DNA of 5,560 bases from Candidatus Solibacter sp. (GCA_017883355.1 JADGNS010000390.1:1-5560); one strand, 5' to 3'; shown: positions 1-5,434, numbered from the stretch's first letter. Numbers and translations: made by a program. Notes: generated by a model not told the origin, from the sequence alone.

Positions 1-567
1 GGAGAGCCGGGTGGACTTCTGAATCGAAATGCTCGCCTGGGTACTTAGCGAGAAGGTGCGGGTGTCAAAGAAATCGTTGGTCGGGATGTAGGTGGTGCTA
101 GGGTCGAACCCGATCGTTTGCGGCAGTGTGGGAGAAGCGCGGTTCGATCCGTAGAGCGCGGCATCCGTGTTGATGGACAGCATCGCGTGCCGGCTCAACT
201 GGTGAGAGATGCTGAGTAGCAGACTCTGTGAACTGATGCCGTCGTAAAAGCTTCTCACATAGTGCGAATAGCCACTGGAATAATTCAGTCCGACTCTGGT
301 CCGTTTCCAGGAATGCGCGCCGCTGACACCGAAGCCGACCGTGATCCCGTAACTGGCGTCACTGACGGGGGTCCCGGTGGTATCCACCGCCACGCCGTTC
401 AACCCGGTATCGTAGGTGCCGGTCACCGAAACATAGGGCCGGAAATCGATTTGGGAAGAAGACGCGGCGCCCGGCGACTGACCGCGAGCGAGGATGGCGG
501 GCCCCCCGTACTGCGCGAAAAGCGGGCCAATTGATGCAAGCGCGGCGATCACTCGGACGAAATTCAA
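1..567 (-). CDS. Secreted outer-membrane beta-barrel-like protein, N-terminal part (runs off the left edge)
   Basis: An uninterrupted reading frame of 189 codons begins at TTG (565-567) and is still open at base 1, so the C-terminus is outside the window. The start is supported by AAGGAG at 574-579, six bases upstream; no ATG or GTG lies near it in frame. Residues 1-18 form a signal peptide: short basic n-region (MNFVR), hydrophobic VIAALASIGPLFA, then a likely cut before QYGG. After a Ser/Ala/Gly-rich linker the mature part alternates polar and hydrophobic or aromatic residues (for example FRPYVSVTGTYDTG, YGITVGFGVSGAH, TRVGLNYSSGYSHYV, QSLLLSISHQL), typical of membrane beta-strands joined by short turns. 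The protein would sit in the outer membrane; its specific role cannot be read from this part. Resemblance to barrels of exopolysaccharide loci is only an impression. Co-directional with the glycosyltransferase upstream, 134 bases apart. Confidence 0.8.
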   Translation of the reverse strand, partial: MNFVRVIAALASIGPLFAQYGGPAILARGQSPGAASSSQIDFRPYVSVTGTYDTGLNGVAVDTTGTPVSDASYGITVGFGVSGAHSWKRTRVGLNYSSGYSHYVRSFYDGISSQSLLLSISHQLSRHAMLSINTDAALYGSNRASPTLPQTIGFDPSTTYIPTNDFFDTRTFSLSTQASISIQKSTRLS

Positions 568-573
568 AATGTG

Positions 574-579
574 CTCCTT
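574..579 (-). promoter_or_regulatory. Ribosome binding site fixing the TTG start of the beta-barrel gene
   Basis: The minus strand reads AAGGAG, then CACATT, then TTG. This near-perfect Shine-Dalgarno sequence with six-base spacing is the main reason for choosing a TTG start for the gene at 1-567. It coincides with the beginning of a good signal peptide, which is independent support. Confidence 0.75.
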
Positions 580-612
580 CGCACTGCGTACCTAATCCGG
601 CCCGGAAGCCCT

Positions 613-654
613 TATGTAAGTCTGACGCGTCGCTTTCCGGCATGTCAAGTTGAC
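613..654 (-). promoter_or_regulatory. Possible promoter of the beta-barrel gene, with a palindrome over the -35
   Basis: The minus strand has a perfect TTGACA (643-648). No good -10 follows at normal spacing: CAGACT (619-624, 18-base spacer) matches TATAAT at three of six positions, and TACATA (613-618) is too far away. The -35 sits inside a perfect 11-base inverted repeat GTCAA-C-TTGAC (minus strand, 644-654), which could be a protein-binding site. The location, about 50-80 bases upstream of the TTG start, is suitable. The weak -10 makes this a tentative call. Confidence 0.3.
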
Positions 655-656
655 CG

Positions 657-676
657 CGCCCGGCATCGCCCGGCAT
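657..676. repeat. Tandem duplication of a 10-base unit
   Basis: The unit CGCCCGGCAT occurs twice back to back without mismatch (657-666 and 667-676). It lies between the end of the glycosyltransferase gene and the putative promoter of the beta-barrel gene. It could be a chance duplication or paired binding sites; nothing else indicates a function. Confidence 0.6.
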
Positions 677-681
677 AGGTA

Positions 682-717
682 CCAGGAGTCCGGGGCGTGC
701 CCTACTCCGGGTCCTGG
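682..717 (-). terminator. Hairpin spanning the glycosyltransferase stop codon; possible terminator without a U-tract
   Basis: CCAGGA (682-687) pairs with TCCTGG (712-717). After a small internal loop, CCGG (690-693) pairs with CCGG (707-710), and GGC/GCC near the loop can add pairs. The TAG stop of the glycosyltransferase (702-704) lies in the loop region. On the minus strand the hairpin is followed by TACCTATGCC, not a run of T, so it is not a standard intrinsic terminator. It could slow ribosomes, protect the 3' end or attenuate read-through into the beta-barrel gene. Confidence 0.3.
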
Positions 718-1856
718 TGCTTCCCGGGCTCGGGGCTGACCCGAGTCTCCTTCCACAGCACGCGTGCCGGGACGAAGAGGATCGCCAGCGCGCACAGCGA
801 CGCCGTCATCAACACCGCAAACGTGCGCAGGGGAGAGGTCAAACGCTTGAGTGGGAACCTGGCCGGTAGCCAGGCGTCCAGCAGCGCCAGGATGTAGGCG
901 GAAGCCTGCGCGGCAATAGCCGAGACCTTCCAGGGCGCAGGCAGGCCAAAGGAAGCCGCCGCGGCCGCGATCATCGCCCAGGGCATCAAAAGACGGGCGA
1001 GTTTGTGCGAAAAAAAGTGGATCCACATGCGGTTGCGGGGACCCAGCAGCGCCGGATAGATCCCCACGATCTGGTAAACCCCAGCCAGCGTGCGCACCTT
1101 GCGGCGAAATTCGCTGGCCAACGGCGTGGGGTAATCGAAGGCCAGCGCCGAATCGTCCAGGATCACCCGATAGCCGCGGAAAAACGCGCCGAGCGGGAGG
1201 TACATGTCGTCATTCAGGGTGCCCTCCGGCAGGGGCGACGCCAGGTCGCGGCGCATGGCATAGATGCAGCCGGTGGCCCCTGGTACCGAATCCAGGCGGC
1301 TGAGTTGCTTGCGGATCCACTTTTCGTATTTCCAGTACAATCCGACGCTGGCCTCCTCCAGACCAGTGCCGTCCCGGATCACCAGTTCCCCGCTGGCCAC
1401 GCCCACTTGCGGGTCGGCGAAGCAGGCCACGAGATTGGCCAGGCTGCCGGGGTCGAGTTGCTGGCGCACGTCGGTGAAGAAGAGGATTTCGCCGCTGGCT
1501 CTGGCGAGGGCCGCATTCAAGGCGGCGGCTTTGCCGCCCCGCGGCTGGGCCAGGAATACAAGCTTCGACTGGCTCGCAAACCGTTGAACGATTGCCTCCG
1601 TGCCATCCGTGGAGCCATCCGACACTACCAGAATTTCCAGCAGTTCGGCCGGGTAGTCCAGTGCCCTGATGGATTCCAGCTTGGCGGCCATCCATGGTTC
1701 GCCGTTGTAGACGGGCAGGACTACGGAGACCGTCGCACGCCAGGGCGCCTTGCGCACCGGCCGCGCCCGCCATCGCGCCAGAAGCCCGAGCAGCAGCGGG
1801 TAGCCGAACAGGGTGTAAGCGCAAAACGCGACGCTGAAAAGGAATACGGCGATCAC
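702..1856 (-). CDS. Membrane-anchored family 2 glycosyltransferase
   Basis: A 384-residue GT2 enzyme, expected to transfer sugar from a nucleotide-sugar donor on the cytoplasmic face of the inner membrane. One membrane segment opens the protein (about 2-25). The GT-A domain shows SVVLPVYNGEP (44-54), VVSDGSTDGT (77-86), GGKAAALNAAL (107-117), the metal-site region FFTDVRQQLDP (126-136), GATGCIYAMRRD (193-204) and the acceptor or catalytic-base region LNDDMYLPLGAFFRGYR (214-230). Three hydrophobic segments follow (about 286-306, 310-330, 345-366), then a charged tail. RRKVRTLAG (251-259) stands where processive synthases carry QxxRW, so this is more likely a single-sugar or diverged enzyme than a cellulose or hyaluronan-type synthase (inference). 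The start is GTG; the reading frame upstream to the stop at 1932-1934 offers no other ATG, GTG or TTG. GGAAG abuts the GTG, too close for a normal ribosome site. Substrate unknown. Confidence 0.9.
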   Translation of the reverse strand: MIAVFLFSVAFCAYTLFGYPLLLGLLARWRARPVRKAPWRATVSVVLPVYNGEPWMAAKLESIRALDYPAELLEILVVSDGSTDGTEAIVQRFASQSKLVFLAQPRGGKAAALNAALARASGEILFFTDVRQQLDPGSLANLVACFADPQVGVASGELVIRDGTGLEEASVGLYWKYEKWIRKQLSRLDSVPGATGCIYAMRRDLASPLPEGTLNDDMYLPLGAFFRGYRVILDDSALAFDYPTPLASEFRRKVRTLAGVYQIVGIYPALLGPRNRMWIHFFSHKLARLLMPWAMIAAAAASFGLPAPWKVSAIAAQASAYILALLDAWLPARFPLKRLTSPLRTFAVLMTASLCALAILFVPARVLWKETRVSPEPGKHQDPE

Positions 1857-1940
1857 CTTCCAGGCACCCGGAAACGCTGCGTCGGTGGTCGATTGGTCAT
1901 CAGCAGTAGACCCGCCTGATCTCCCGATCCATTATCGCGC

Positions 1941-1956
1941 GGATGGACGACCATCC
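1941..1956. repeat. 16-base inverted repeat next to a -10-like box
   Basis: GGATGG and CCATCC are perfect six-base arms around ACGA. On the minus strand the element overlaps the position where the -35 region would lie for the GATAAT box at 1931-1936. That arrangement would suit an operator for the glycosyltransferase gene. It could equally fold as a tetraloop hairpin in RNA. Confidence 0.4.
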
Positions 1957-1995
1957 TCGCCCGCAATTGCCGGCGTGGATGTGCGATATGGCAGT

Positions 1996-2031
1996 GGGAA
2001 CTGTCGAAGGGTTCGCCAGGGGCGACTTCCC
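1996..2031. repeat. Nine-pair bulged stem-loop
   Basis: GGGAA (1996-2000) and GTCG (2003-2006) pair with TTCCC (2027-2031) and CGAC (2023-2026). The bases CT at 2001-2002 form a bulge and 16 bases form the loop. It is the largest secondary structure I see in the gap between the dehydrogenase and glycosyltransferase genes. Confidence 0.4.
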
Positions 2032-2051
2032 GTTCCTGATGTTGCCGCGGG

Positions 2052-2065
2052 CTGGGTAAACCCAG
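2052..2065 (-). terminator. Short hairpin after the dehydrogenase gene
   Basis: A perfect inverted repeat (CTGGG-TAAA-CCCAG folds with a four-base loop) lies about 35 bases after the dehydrogenase stop. No T-run follows on the minus strand, so termination here is doubtful. A protein-binding palindrome is an equal alternative, since GTCCGGAC (2067-2074) lies next to it. Confidence 0.25.
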
Positions 2066-2098
2066 TGTCCGGACGGTCGACAAACTGCCCGGAATGCA

Positions 2099-3088
2099 CT
2101 AGTAATCCGGAGTAATGATTACCTTTCCACGAGCGTGCCCTGTTTCCATGTATCGGAAGGCGTCACGGGCCTCACTCAACCGGTAACGCTTGTCGATGAC
2201 TGGCGTTACCTTTCCGGCCGCCATGAGATCCCTCACGGTGGTCAGATCCTGCTGGTTCACTCTGGCAATGAAGATGGCTATTTTCTGACTCACGAACACT
2301 GATCGTACAAGCGCGCCAATCAGACCAGTCAAGAGTCGCGACAACGGAACGCCGTCCGGTGCTCCGACCCCGACGAGGATTCCTTTGGGATTCAAGACGC
2401 GCCTCCATTCCGAAAAGGAATGGTTCCCAACGCAATCCAAAACGATGTCGTAACGTTGCCCGCCTTTCGTGCAGTCCTGTTGGGTGTAATCAACGACCTG
2501 ATCCGCGCCGATGGATCGGACCAGGTCCACATTCCTCGTGCTGCATACGCCGGTGACCTTCGCGCCGAACGACTTGGCGATCTGCACCGCGAACGTGCCC
2601 ACTCCTCCTGCCGCGCCGTTCACCAAGACTTTGTGCCCGGGCTGAATTCGTGCCTTGTCGCGAAGACCCTGCAATGCAGTCAGCGCGGCCACCGGTGCGG
2701 ACGCGGCTTGCTCATATGTCAGGTCATCCGGTTTGATGACCAACGCGGATTTCAAGCCGCTCGCCGACTTGGAGGCCGCATACTCGGCAAACGCTCCAGC
2801 ACAGGTGCCGAACACCTGGTCGCCCGGTTTGAACTGTGCTACGTTCTTGCCAACCGCTTCAACCTCGCCGGCCACATCAACGCCGGGGCGTTTCATCTTC
2901 GGCTTGCCTAGCCCGAGTAGCAGGCGGAGGATGAACGGGCCGCCTTTCATTAATTTCCAGTCCAGTGGATTGACGGAAGCCGCGCGAACCTTTATCAGGA
3001 CCTCGTCGTCCGCAGGAATCGGCTTTTCAATGTCCTGATATTCCAGAACATCGGGTGAACCAAAGTTATGATAAACAATGGCTTTCAT
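2099..3088 (-). CDS. Zinc-independent MDR oxidoreductase (quinone oxidoreductase-like, NAD(P)H-dependent)
   Basis: A 329-residue medium-chain dehydrogenase/reductase of usual length, cytoplasmic. The N-terminal GroES-like domain contains RAASVNPLDWK (35-45), where Asn stands in place of the catalytic zinc cysteine of alcohol dehydrogenases, then VDVAGEVEAVG (70-80) and FKPGDQVFG (86-94). The Rossmann domain shows VNGAAGGVGTFAVQIAK (156-172) for the dinucleotide, followed by VLDCVG and a KGILVGVG strand. No structural-zinc cysteine cluster is present, as in the quinone oxidoreductase branch, which reduces quinones or enals with NAD(P)H; the actual substrate cannot be told. I start at ATG 3086-3088 because TGAGG lies eight bases upstream and MKAIVYHNFG is the typical opening. 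A TTG at 3113-3115 would add nine residues without a ribosome site. GC content is visibly lower than in the neighbouring genes (hand counts 48% and 52% in two 60-base samples). Confidence 0.92.
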   Translation of the reverse strand: MKAIVYHNFGSPDVLEYQDIEKPIPADDEVLIKVRAASVNPLDWKLMKGGPFILRLLLGLGKPKMKRPGVDVAGEVEAVGKNVAQFKPGDQVFGTCAGAFAEYAASKSASGLKSALVIKPDDLTYEQAASAPVAALTALQGLRDKARIQPGHKVLVNGAAGGVGTFAVQIAKSFGAKVTGVCSTRNVDLVRSIGADQVVDYTQQDCTKGGQRYDIVLDCVGNHSFSEWRRVLNPKGILVGVGAPDGVPLSRLLTGLIGALVRSVFVSQKIAIFIARVNQQDLTTVRDLMAAGKVTPVIDKRYRLSEARDAFRYMETGHARGKVIITPDY

Positions 3089-3096
3089 AGGCTTCG

Positions 3097-3100
3097 CCTC
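3097..3100 (-). promoter_or_regulatory. Ribosome binding site selecting the ATG of the dehydrogenase gene
   Basis: GAGG on the minus strand, eight bases before ATG 3088-3086. It favours this ATG over the in-frame TTG nine codons upstream. Confidence 0.55.
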
Positions 3101-3144
3101 AGGATTTGCGCCCAAAAGTAGACCGTCTCCAGAGCTTGGCGCAT

Positions 3145-3160
3145 CGCAAACGAAGTTCCA
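3145..3160 (-). promoter_or_regulatory. Sigma-54-type (-24/-12) promoter candidate for the dehydrogenase gene
   Basis: The minus strand reads TGGAAC-TTCGT-TTGCG. Compared with the known -24/-12 consensus TGGCACG-N4-TTGCW, the invariant GG (3158-3159) and GC (3146-3147) are present at the exact spacing, and nine of ten of TGGCAC plus TTGC match. Transcription would start near 3134, leaving a leader of about 45 bases before the ATG. No enhancer-binding regulator gene is in the window to back it up, and a match of this size can arise by chance. Confidence 0.35.
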
Positions 3161-3437
3161 CCCAACTTACTACGCGGAAGGCCTCACAGAAGTTCCAGGT
3201 CTCGATCAAGCGGCGATTGAGCAGTATAGTTCTCGGTCACGCCATTCGGACGTTGGGCTGTTCGGCGCCAACTTGACGAAAAATGCCTACGCTGATGTTT
3301 GCCGGACAGAGCGGAATAGCCCGTGCCTGACGCGCACGCCCCTGATCCGGAGACCTTTCGGGTTCGACGACACATTAGGACCCATAAACGCTTGCGACCC
3401 GTTCCGAATGGCCGTAACGCCGTCTCGTTGCAGTGGC

Positions 3438-3466
3438 GCCGGCCGGCACTCACCGAAAAGGCCGGC
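3438..3466. repeat. GC-rich inverted repeat upstream of the FkbH gene
   Basis: GCCGGCC (3438-3444) is the reverse complement of GGCCGGC (3460-3466), with a 15-base loop rich in A and C. It lies about 40 bases before the FkbH start and could be a binding site or, for transcripts coming from upstream, a hairpin. Confidence 0.4.
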
Positions 3467-3472
3467 CGATAT

Positions 3473-3498
3473 CCGGTACCGGTACAACTTGCCATAAT
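3473..3498 (+). promoter_or_regulatory. Putative FkbH promoter: -10-like box with an overlapping palindrome
   Basis: CATAAT (3493-3498) matches the -10 consensus at five of six positions. No -35 box is recognisable 17 bases upstream. Instead there is a double palindrome: CCGGTACCGG (3473-3482) and GTACCGGTAC (3476-3485) overlap, because CCGGTA is repeated in tandem (3473-3484). A regulator bound there would sit where RNA polymerase contacts the -35 region. A start site six or seven bases after the box would fall at about 3504-3505, on or next to the first codon. Confidence 0.4.
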
Positions 3499-3503
3499 CG
3501 AGA

Positions 3504-5339
3504 GTGATGGAGACTGGCGAATTTCGCAGAGACGTGGATCGCGCCATCGCAGCGGGCGACGCGTCCGGGGCGGCGAGAATGCTCGCGTCGGCCTGGGAAC
3601 GGGAGCCCGGATCGGCCCTGGCCGGGTTCGTGGTCTCGCGCTATGACCGCATCGCCGCCCGCCTCGGCCTGTTGCAGCAGCGCTGGGCGATCCTGCGGTC
3701 GTTTACGGTGGAACCCGTCGTGCCTCTTTTCAAGGCCGGAGCGTATGCCGGCGGCATCCAGCTAGAAACCCACCTGGGCGAGTTCAACGCTTACGCGCAA
3801 GAGATGCTCGATCCCGCGAGCGCGCTCTACGGCTTTCAGCCCGATGCCGCCATCCTGGCCGTGCAGACGCGCGATGTGGCGCCTGGTCTGTGGCGCGGAG
3901 AGTCCGCCGCGGACGACGTTCTCAGCCGCTTTGGCGACTGGATCGCGAGCTTCCGGAAATACTCCAAGGCCGCCCTGATCGTGCATTCCCTCGACGTGCC
4001 CGAGGTCCCCTGCGCGGGCATCCTGGACGCCCAGCGGGAGGACAATACGGCGGAGGCCATCCATCGGATCAATCGTGGATTGCGCGCTCTGGCCGCGCAG
4101 TATCGCGGGGTCTACATCCTGGACTACCAGGCGCTCGTGGCGCGGCACGGGCGCGAGCGCTGGGGCGATGCGCGCAAATGGCTCTCCGTCCGCCTGCCGG
4201 TCGCGTCCGCCAACCTGCCGCACCTCGCCGCCGAGTGGCTGCGCTTCCTGCATCCCCTGGCCGGCAAGGTGGCCAAATGCGTCGCCGTAGACCTGGACCA
4301 CACACTCTGGGGTGGCGTCATCGGCGAAGACGGGATGAACGGCATTCGTCTGGGCGCCGAGTATCCCGGCGCGGCCTTCCAGGAACTGCAGCGCGCCTTG
4401 CTCGATCTCTCGCGGCGCGGCATCCTGCTGGCGGTGTGCAGCAAGAACAATCCAGCCGATGCCATGGAGGCGCTCTCCGGTCATCCCGGGATGCTCCTCC
4501 AGCCGCGCGATTTTGCCGCCATGCGCATCAATTGGAACGAGAAGGCGCGGAGCCTGCGGGAGATCGCGGCGGAGCTCAATATCGGGCTGGACACCATCGC
4601 CTTCCTGGACGACAATCCGGTGGAGCGGCAGCAGGTCCGCGAACAGGCGCCGGAGGCGATCGTCATCCATCTGCCGGAAGACCCGATGGACTACGCCCGG
4701 ACGGTCCGCGACTGCCCCTGGTTCGAGCGCCTCGCGCTCAGCGACGAAGACCGGCAGCGCGGCGAATACTACGCCGCCCAGCGCGAGCGCGTGGAACTGG
4801 AACGCAGCGTGACCTCCAAGGAGGATTTCTACCGCGGGCTCGATCAGGTGGCGGAGATCGCGCCCGTGAACGCGCAGACGCTGGCGCGCGCCGCGCAACT
4901 CACTCAGAAGACCAACCAGTTCAATCTGACCACCAAGCGCTACACCGAGCCGCAGATCGCTGCGATGGCCGCCTGCCCCAACTGGCGCGTCTGGACTCTG
5001 CGGGTCAAGGATCGGTACGCCGATAACGGCCTGGTCGGCGTAGCCATCGTCCGCGTCGATGGCGAGGTCTGCGAGATCGATAGCTTCCTGATGAGCTGCC
5101 GGGTGATCGGCCGCACCGTGGAGACGGCGTTGCTGGCACACCTCGCGGCGGACGCGCGAGAGCAGGGAGCGAAGCTCCTGCAAGGATGGTTCCTTCCCAC
5201 CAGGAAGAATGCGCCGGCACAGGAGTTCTATCGCGAACACAGCTTCGAGGAGGCGGAACAAACCGCGGAAGGCGTGCGCTGGAAGTTTGACTTAACCCGG
5301 CAGACGATCCTGCCGCCCGAGTGGGTAACGATCCTCTAG
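3504..5339 (+). CDS. FkbH-type HAD-IIIC phosphatase-like protein with C-terminal GNAT-like domain
   Basis: A full-length, 611-residue FkbH-family protein. In characterised relatives the HAD domain dephosphorylates 1,3-bisphosphoglycerate and the protein installs a glyceryl unit on an acyl carrier protein; others handle small acyl groups for polyketides or surface glycans. Residues 1-65 are helical; about 68-250 form the FkbH N-terminal SGNH-like domain. HAD motifs follow: CVAVDLDHTLWGGVIGEDG (259-277) with D263 as nucleophile and D265; VCSKN (311-315) with S313; K347; and AFLDDNP (366-372) with D369/D370. The acyltransferase-like end carries QLTQKTNQFNLTTKRY (465-480), VKDRYADNGLVGVAIV (501-516) and DSFLMSCRVIGR (526-537), all typical of the family. 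H266 stands where Asn is common. Start: GTG 3504 or ATG 3507, both lacking a spaced ribosome site. No carrier protein or polyketide synthase gene is in the window, so the substrate is unknown. Confidence 0.93.
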   Translation: MMETGEFRRDVDRAIAAGDASGAARMLASAWEREPGSALAGFVVSRYDRIAARLGLLQQRWAILRSFTVEPVVPLFKAGAYAGGIQLETHLGEFNAYAQEMLDPASALYGFQPDAAILAVQTRDVAPGLWRGESAADDVLSRFGDWIASFRKYSKAALIVHSLDVPEVPCAGILDAQREDNTAEAIHRINRGLRALAAQYRGVYILDYQALVARHGRERWGDARKWLSVRLPVASANLPHLAAEWLRFLHPLAGKVAKCVAVDLDHTLWGGVIGEDGMNGIRLGAEYPGAAFQELQRALLDLSRRGILLAVCSKNNPADAMEALSGHPGMLLQPRDFAAMRINWNEKARSLREIAAELNIGLDTIAFLDDNPVERQQVREQAPEAIVIHLPEDPMDYARTVRDCPWFERLALSDEDRQRGEYYAAQRERVELERSVTSKEDFYRGLDQVAEIAPVNAQTLARAAQLTQKTNQFNLTTKRYTEPQIAAMAACPNWRVWTLRVKDRYADNGLVGVAIVRVDGEVCEIDSFLMSCRVIGRTVETALLAHLAADAREQGAKLLQGWFLPTRKNAPAQEFYREHSFEEAEQTAEGVRWKFDLTRQTILPPEWVTIL

Positions 5340-5343
5340 CGTA

Positions 5344-5381
5344 GCCTTTCAGGCAGCCGTTCAGGCGCCTTTCAGGCTGCC
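5344..5381. repeat. Three tandem copies of an 11-12 base unit after the FkbH gene
   Basis: GCCTTTCAGGCA (5344-5355), GCCGTTCAGGC (5356-5366) and GCCTTTCAGGCT (5367-5378) run head to tail, followed by a further GCC. The first and third units are small inverted repeats in themselves (GCCT-TTC-AGGC). The block also allows a longer stem, GGCAGCC (5352-5358) with GGCTGCC (5375-5381), enclosing the palindrome AGGCGCCT (5363-5370). The array begins five bases after the stop codon and may help end or protect the transcript. Confidence 0.65.
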
Positions 5382-5412
5382 ATGTCCCCATTCCTGGGGG
5401 CATTCTTCCTCC
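5382..5412 (+). terminator. Likely terminator of the FkbH gene
   Basis: ATGTCCCC (5382-5389) can pair with GGGGGCAT (5396-5403) over eight pairs, counting one U-G pair, around a six-base loop. A pyrimidine-rich stretch (TCTTCCTCC) follows. The stem is strong and lies about 43 bases after the stop codon. The tract contains C as well as T, so efficiency is uncertain. Confidence 0.5.
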
Positions 5413-5434
5413 GCGCCGCCGCGTTATCTCGCCA

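Larger units (their letters stand above)
1857..2098 (-). promoter_or_regulatory. Repeat-rich leader region upstream of the glycosyltransferase gene
   Basis: This 242-base gap between two co-directional genes has no supportable gene. It holds three clear inverted repeats: CTGGGT-aa-ACCCAG (plus strand, 2052-2065); a nine-pair stem GGGAA-ct-GTCG/CGAC-TTCCC (1996-2031) with a two-base bulge; and GGATGG-acga-CCATCC (1941-1956). Shorter palindromes are GTCCGGAC (2067-2074) and GCAATTGC (1963-1970). On the minus strand GATAAT (1931-1936) is one mismatch from a -10 box and lies just downstream of the 1941-1956 repeat, about 75 bases before the start codon, although no good -35 accompanies it. The repeats may be operators, an RNA leader structure or the 3' end of the dehydrogenase message. 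No known riboswitch class was recognised. Confidence 0.35.
3089..3503. other. Divergent intergenic region without a supportable gene
   Basis: These 415 bases separate the leftward dehydrogenase from the rightward FkbH gene. Frames open across it on both strands give compositionally odd peptides with no recognisable motif, no ribosome site and no family resemblance, so I call none. The region holds the promoter candidates listed separately, a nine-base direct repeat GAAGTTCCA (3152-3160 and 3189-3197), and GC-rich inverted repeats close to the FkbH start. Confidence 0.6.

Noticed and set aside
592..1026. 144-codon minus-strand frame across the 3' end of the glycosyltransferase
   Set aside because: Out-of-frame shadow overlapping the GT2 membrane segments, without its own ribosome site or motifs.
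1005..1919. Plus-strand frame of 304 codons opposite the glycosyltransferase
   Set aside because: Antisense shadow of a gene with intact GT2 motifs; its peptide is compositionally unlike a real protein.
1853..2083. 76-codon TTG-start frame overlapping the glycosyltransferase start by GTGA
   Set aside because: The overlap looks like translational coupling, but there is no ribosome site before the TTG, the peptide has no motif or hydrophobic segment, and the region is full of inverted repeats.
2420..2911. Plus-strand frame of 163 codons opposite the dehydrogenase
   Set aside because: Antisense shadow; the opposite strand carries complete MDR motifs.
3223..3228. TATACT on the minus strand as a -10 box for the dehydrogenase
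   Set aside because: No acceptable -35 at 16-18 bases, and it would leave a leader of over 120 bases; the sigma-54-like site is better placed.
3273..3278. TTGACG on the plus strand as a -35 box
   Set aside because: The hexamer 17 bases downstream (TGTTTG) is a poor -10, and it lies over 200 bases from the FkbH start.
3078..3497. 139-codon plus-strand frame in the divergent gap
   Set aside because: Starts inside the antisense of the dehydrogenase, has no ribosome site and no recognisable features.
3890..5026. Plus-strand frame of 378 codons inside the FkbH gene
   Set aside because: Arg/Pro/Gly-rich frame-shifted shadow of the FkbH gene with no recognisable features.
3762..5261. Long minus-strand open frame (499 codons) opposite the FkbH gene
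   Set aside because: Lies wholly within the strongly supported FkbH gene. Long antisense frames are expected in GC-rich coding DNA, and the peptide shows no domain motif.
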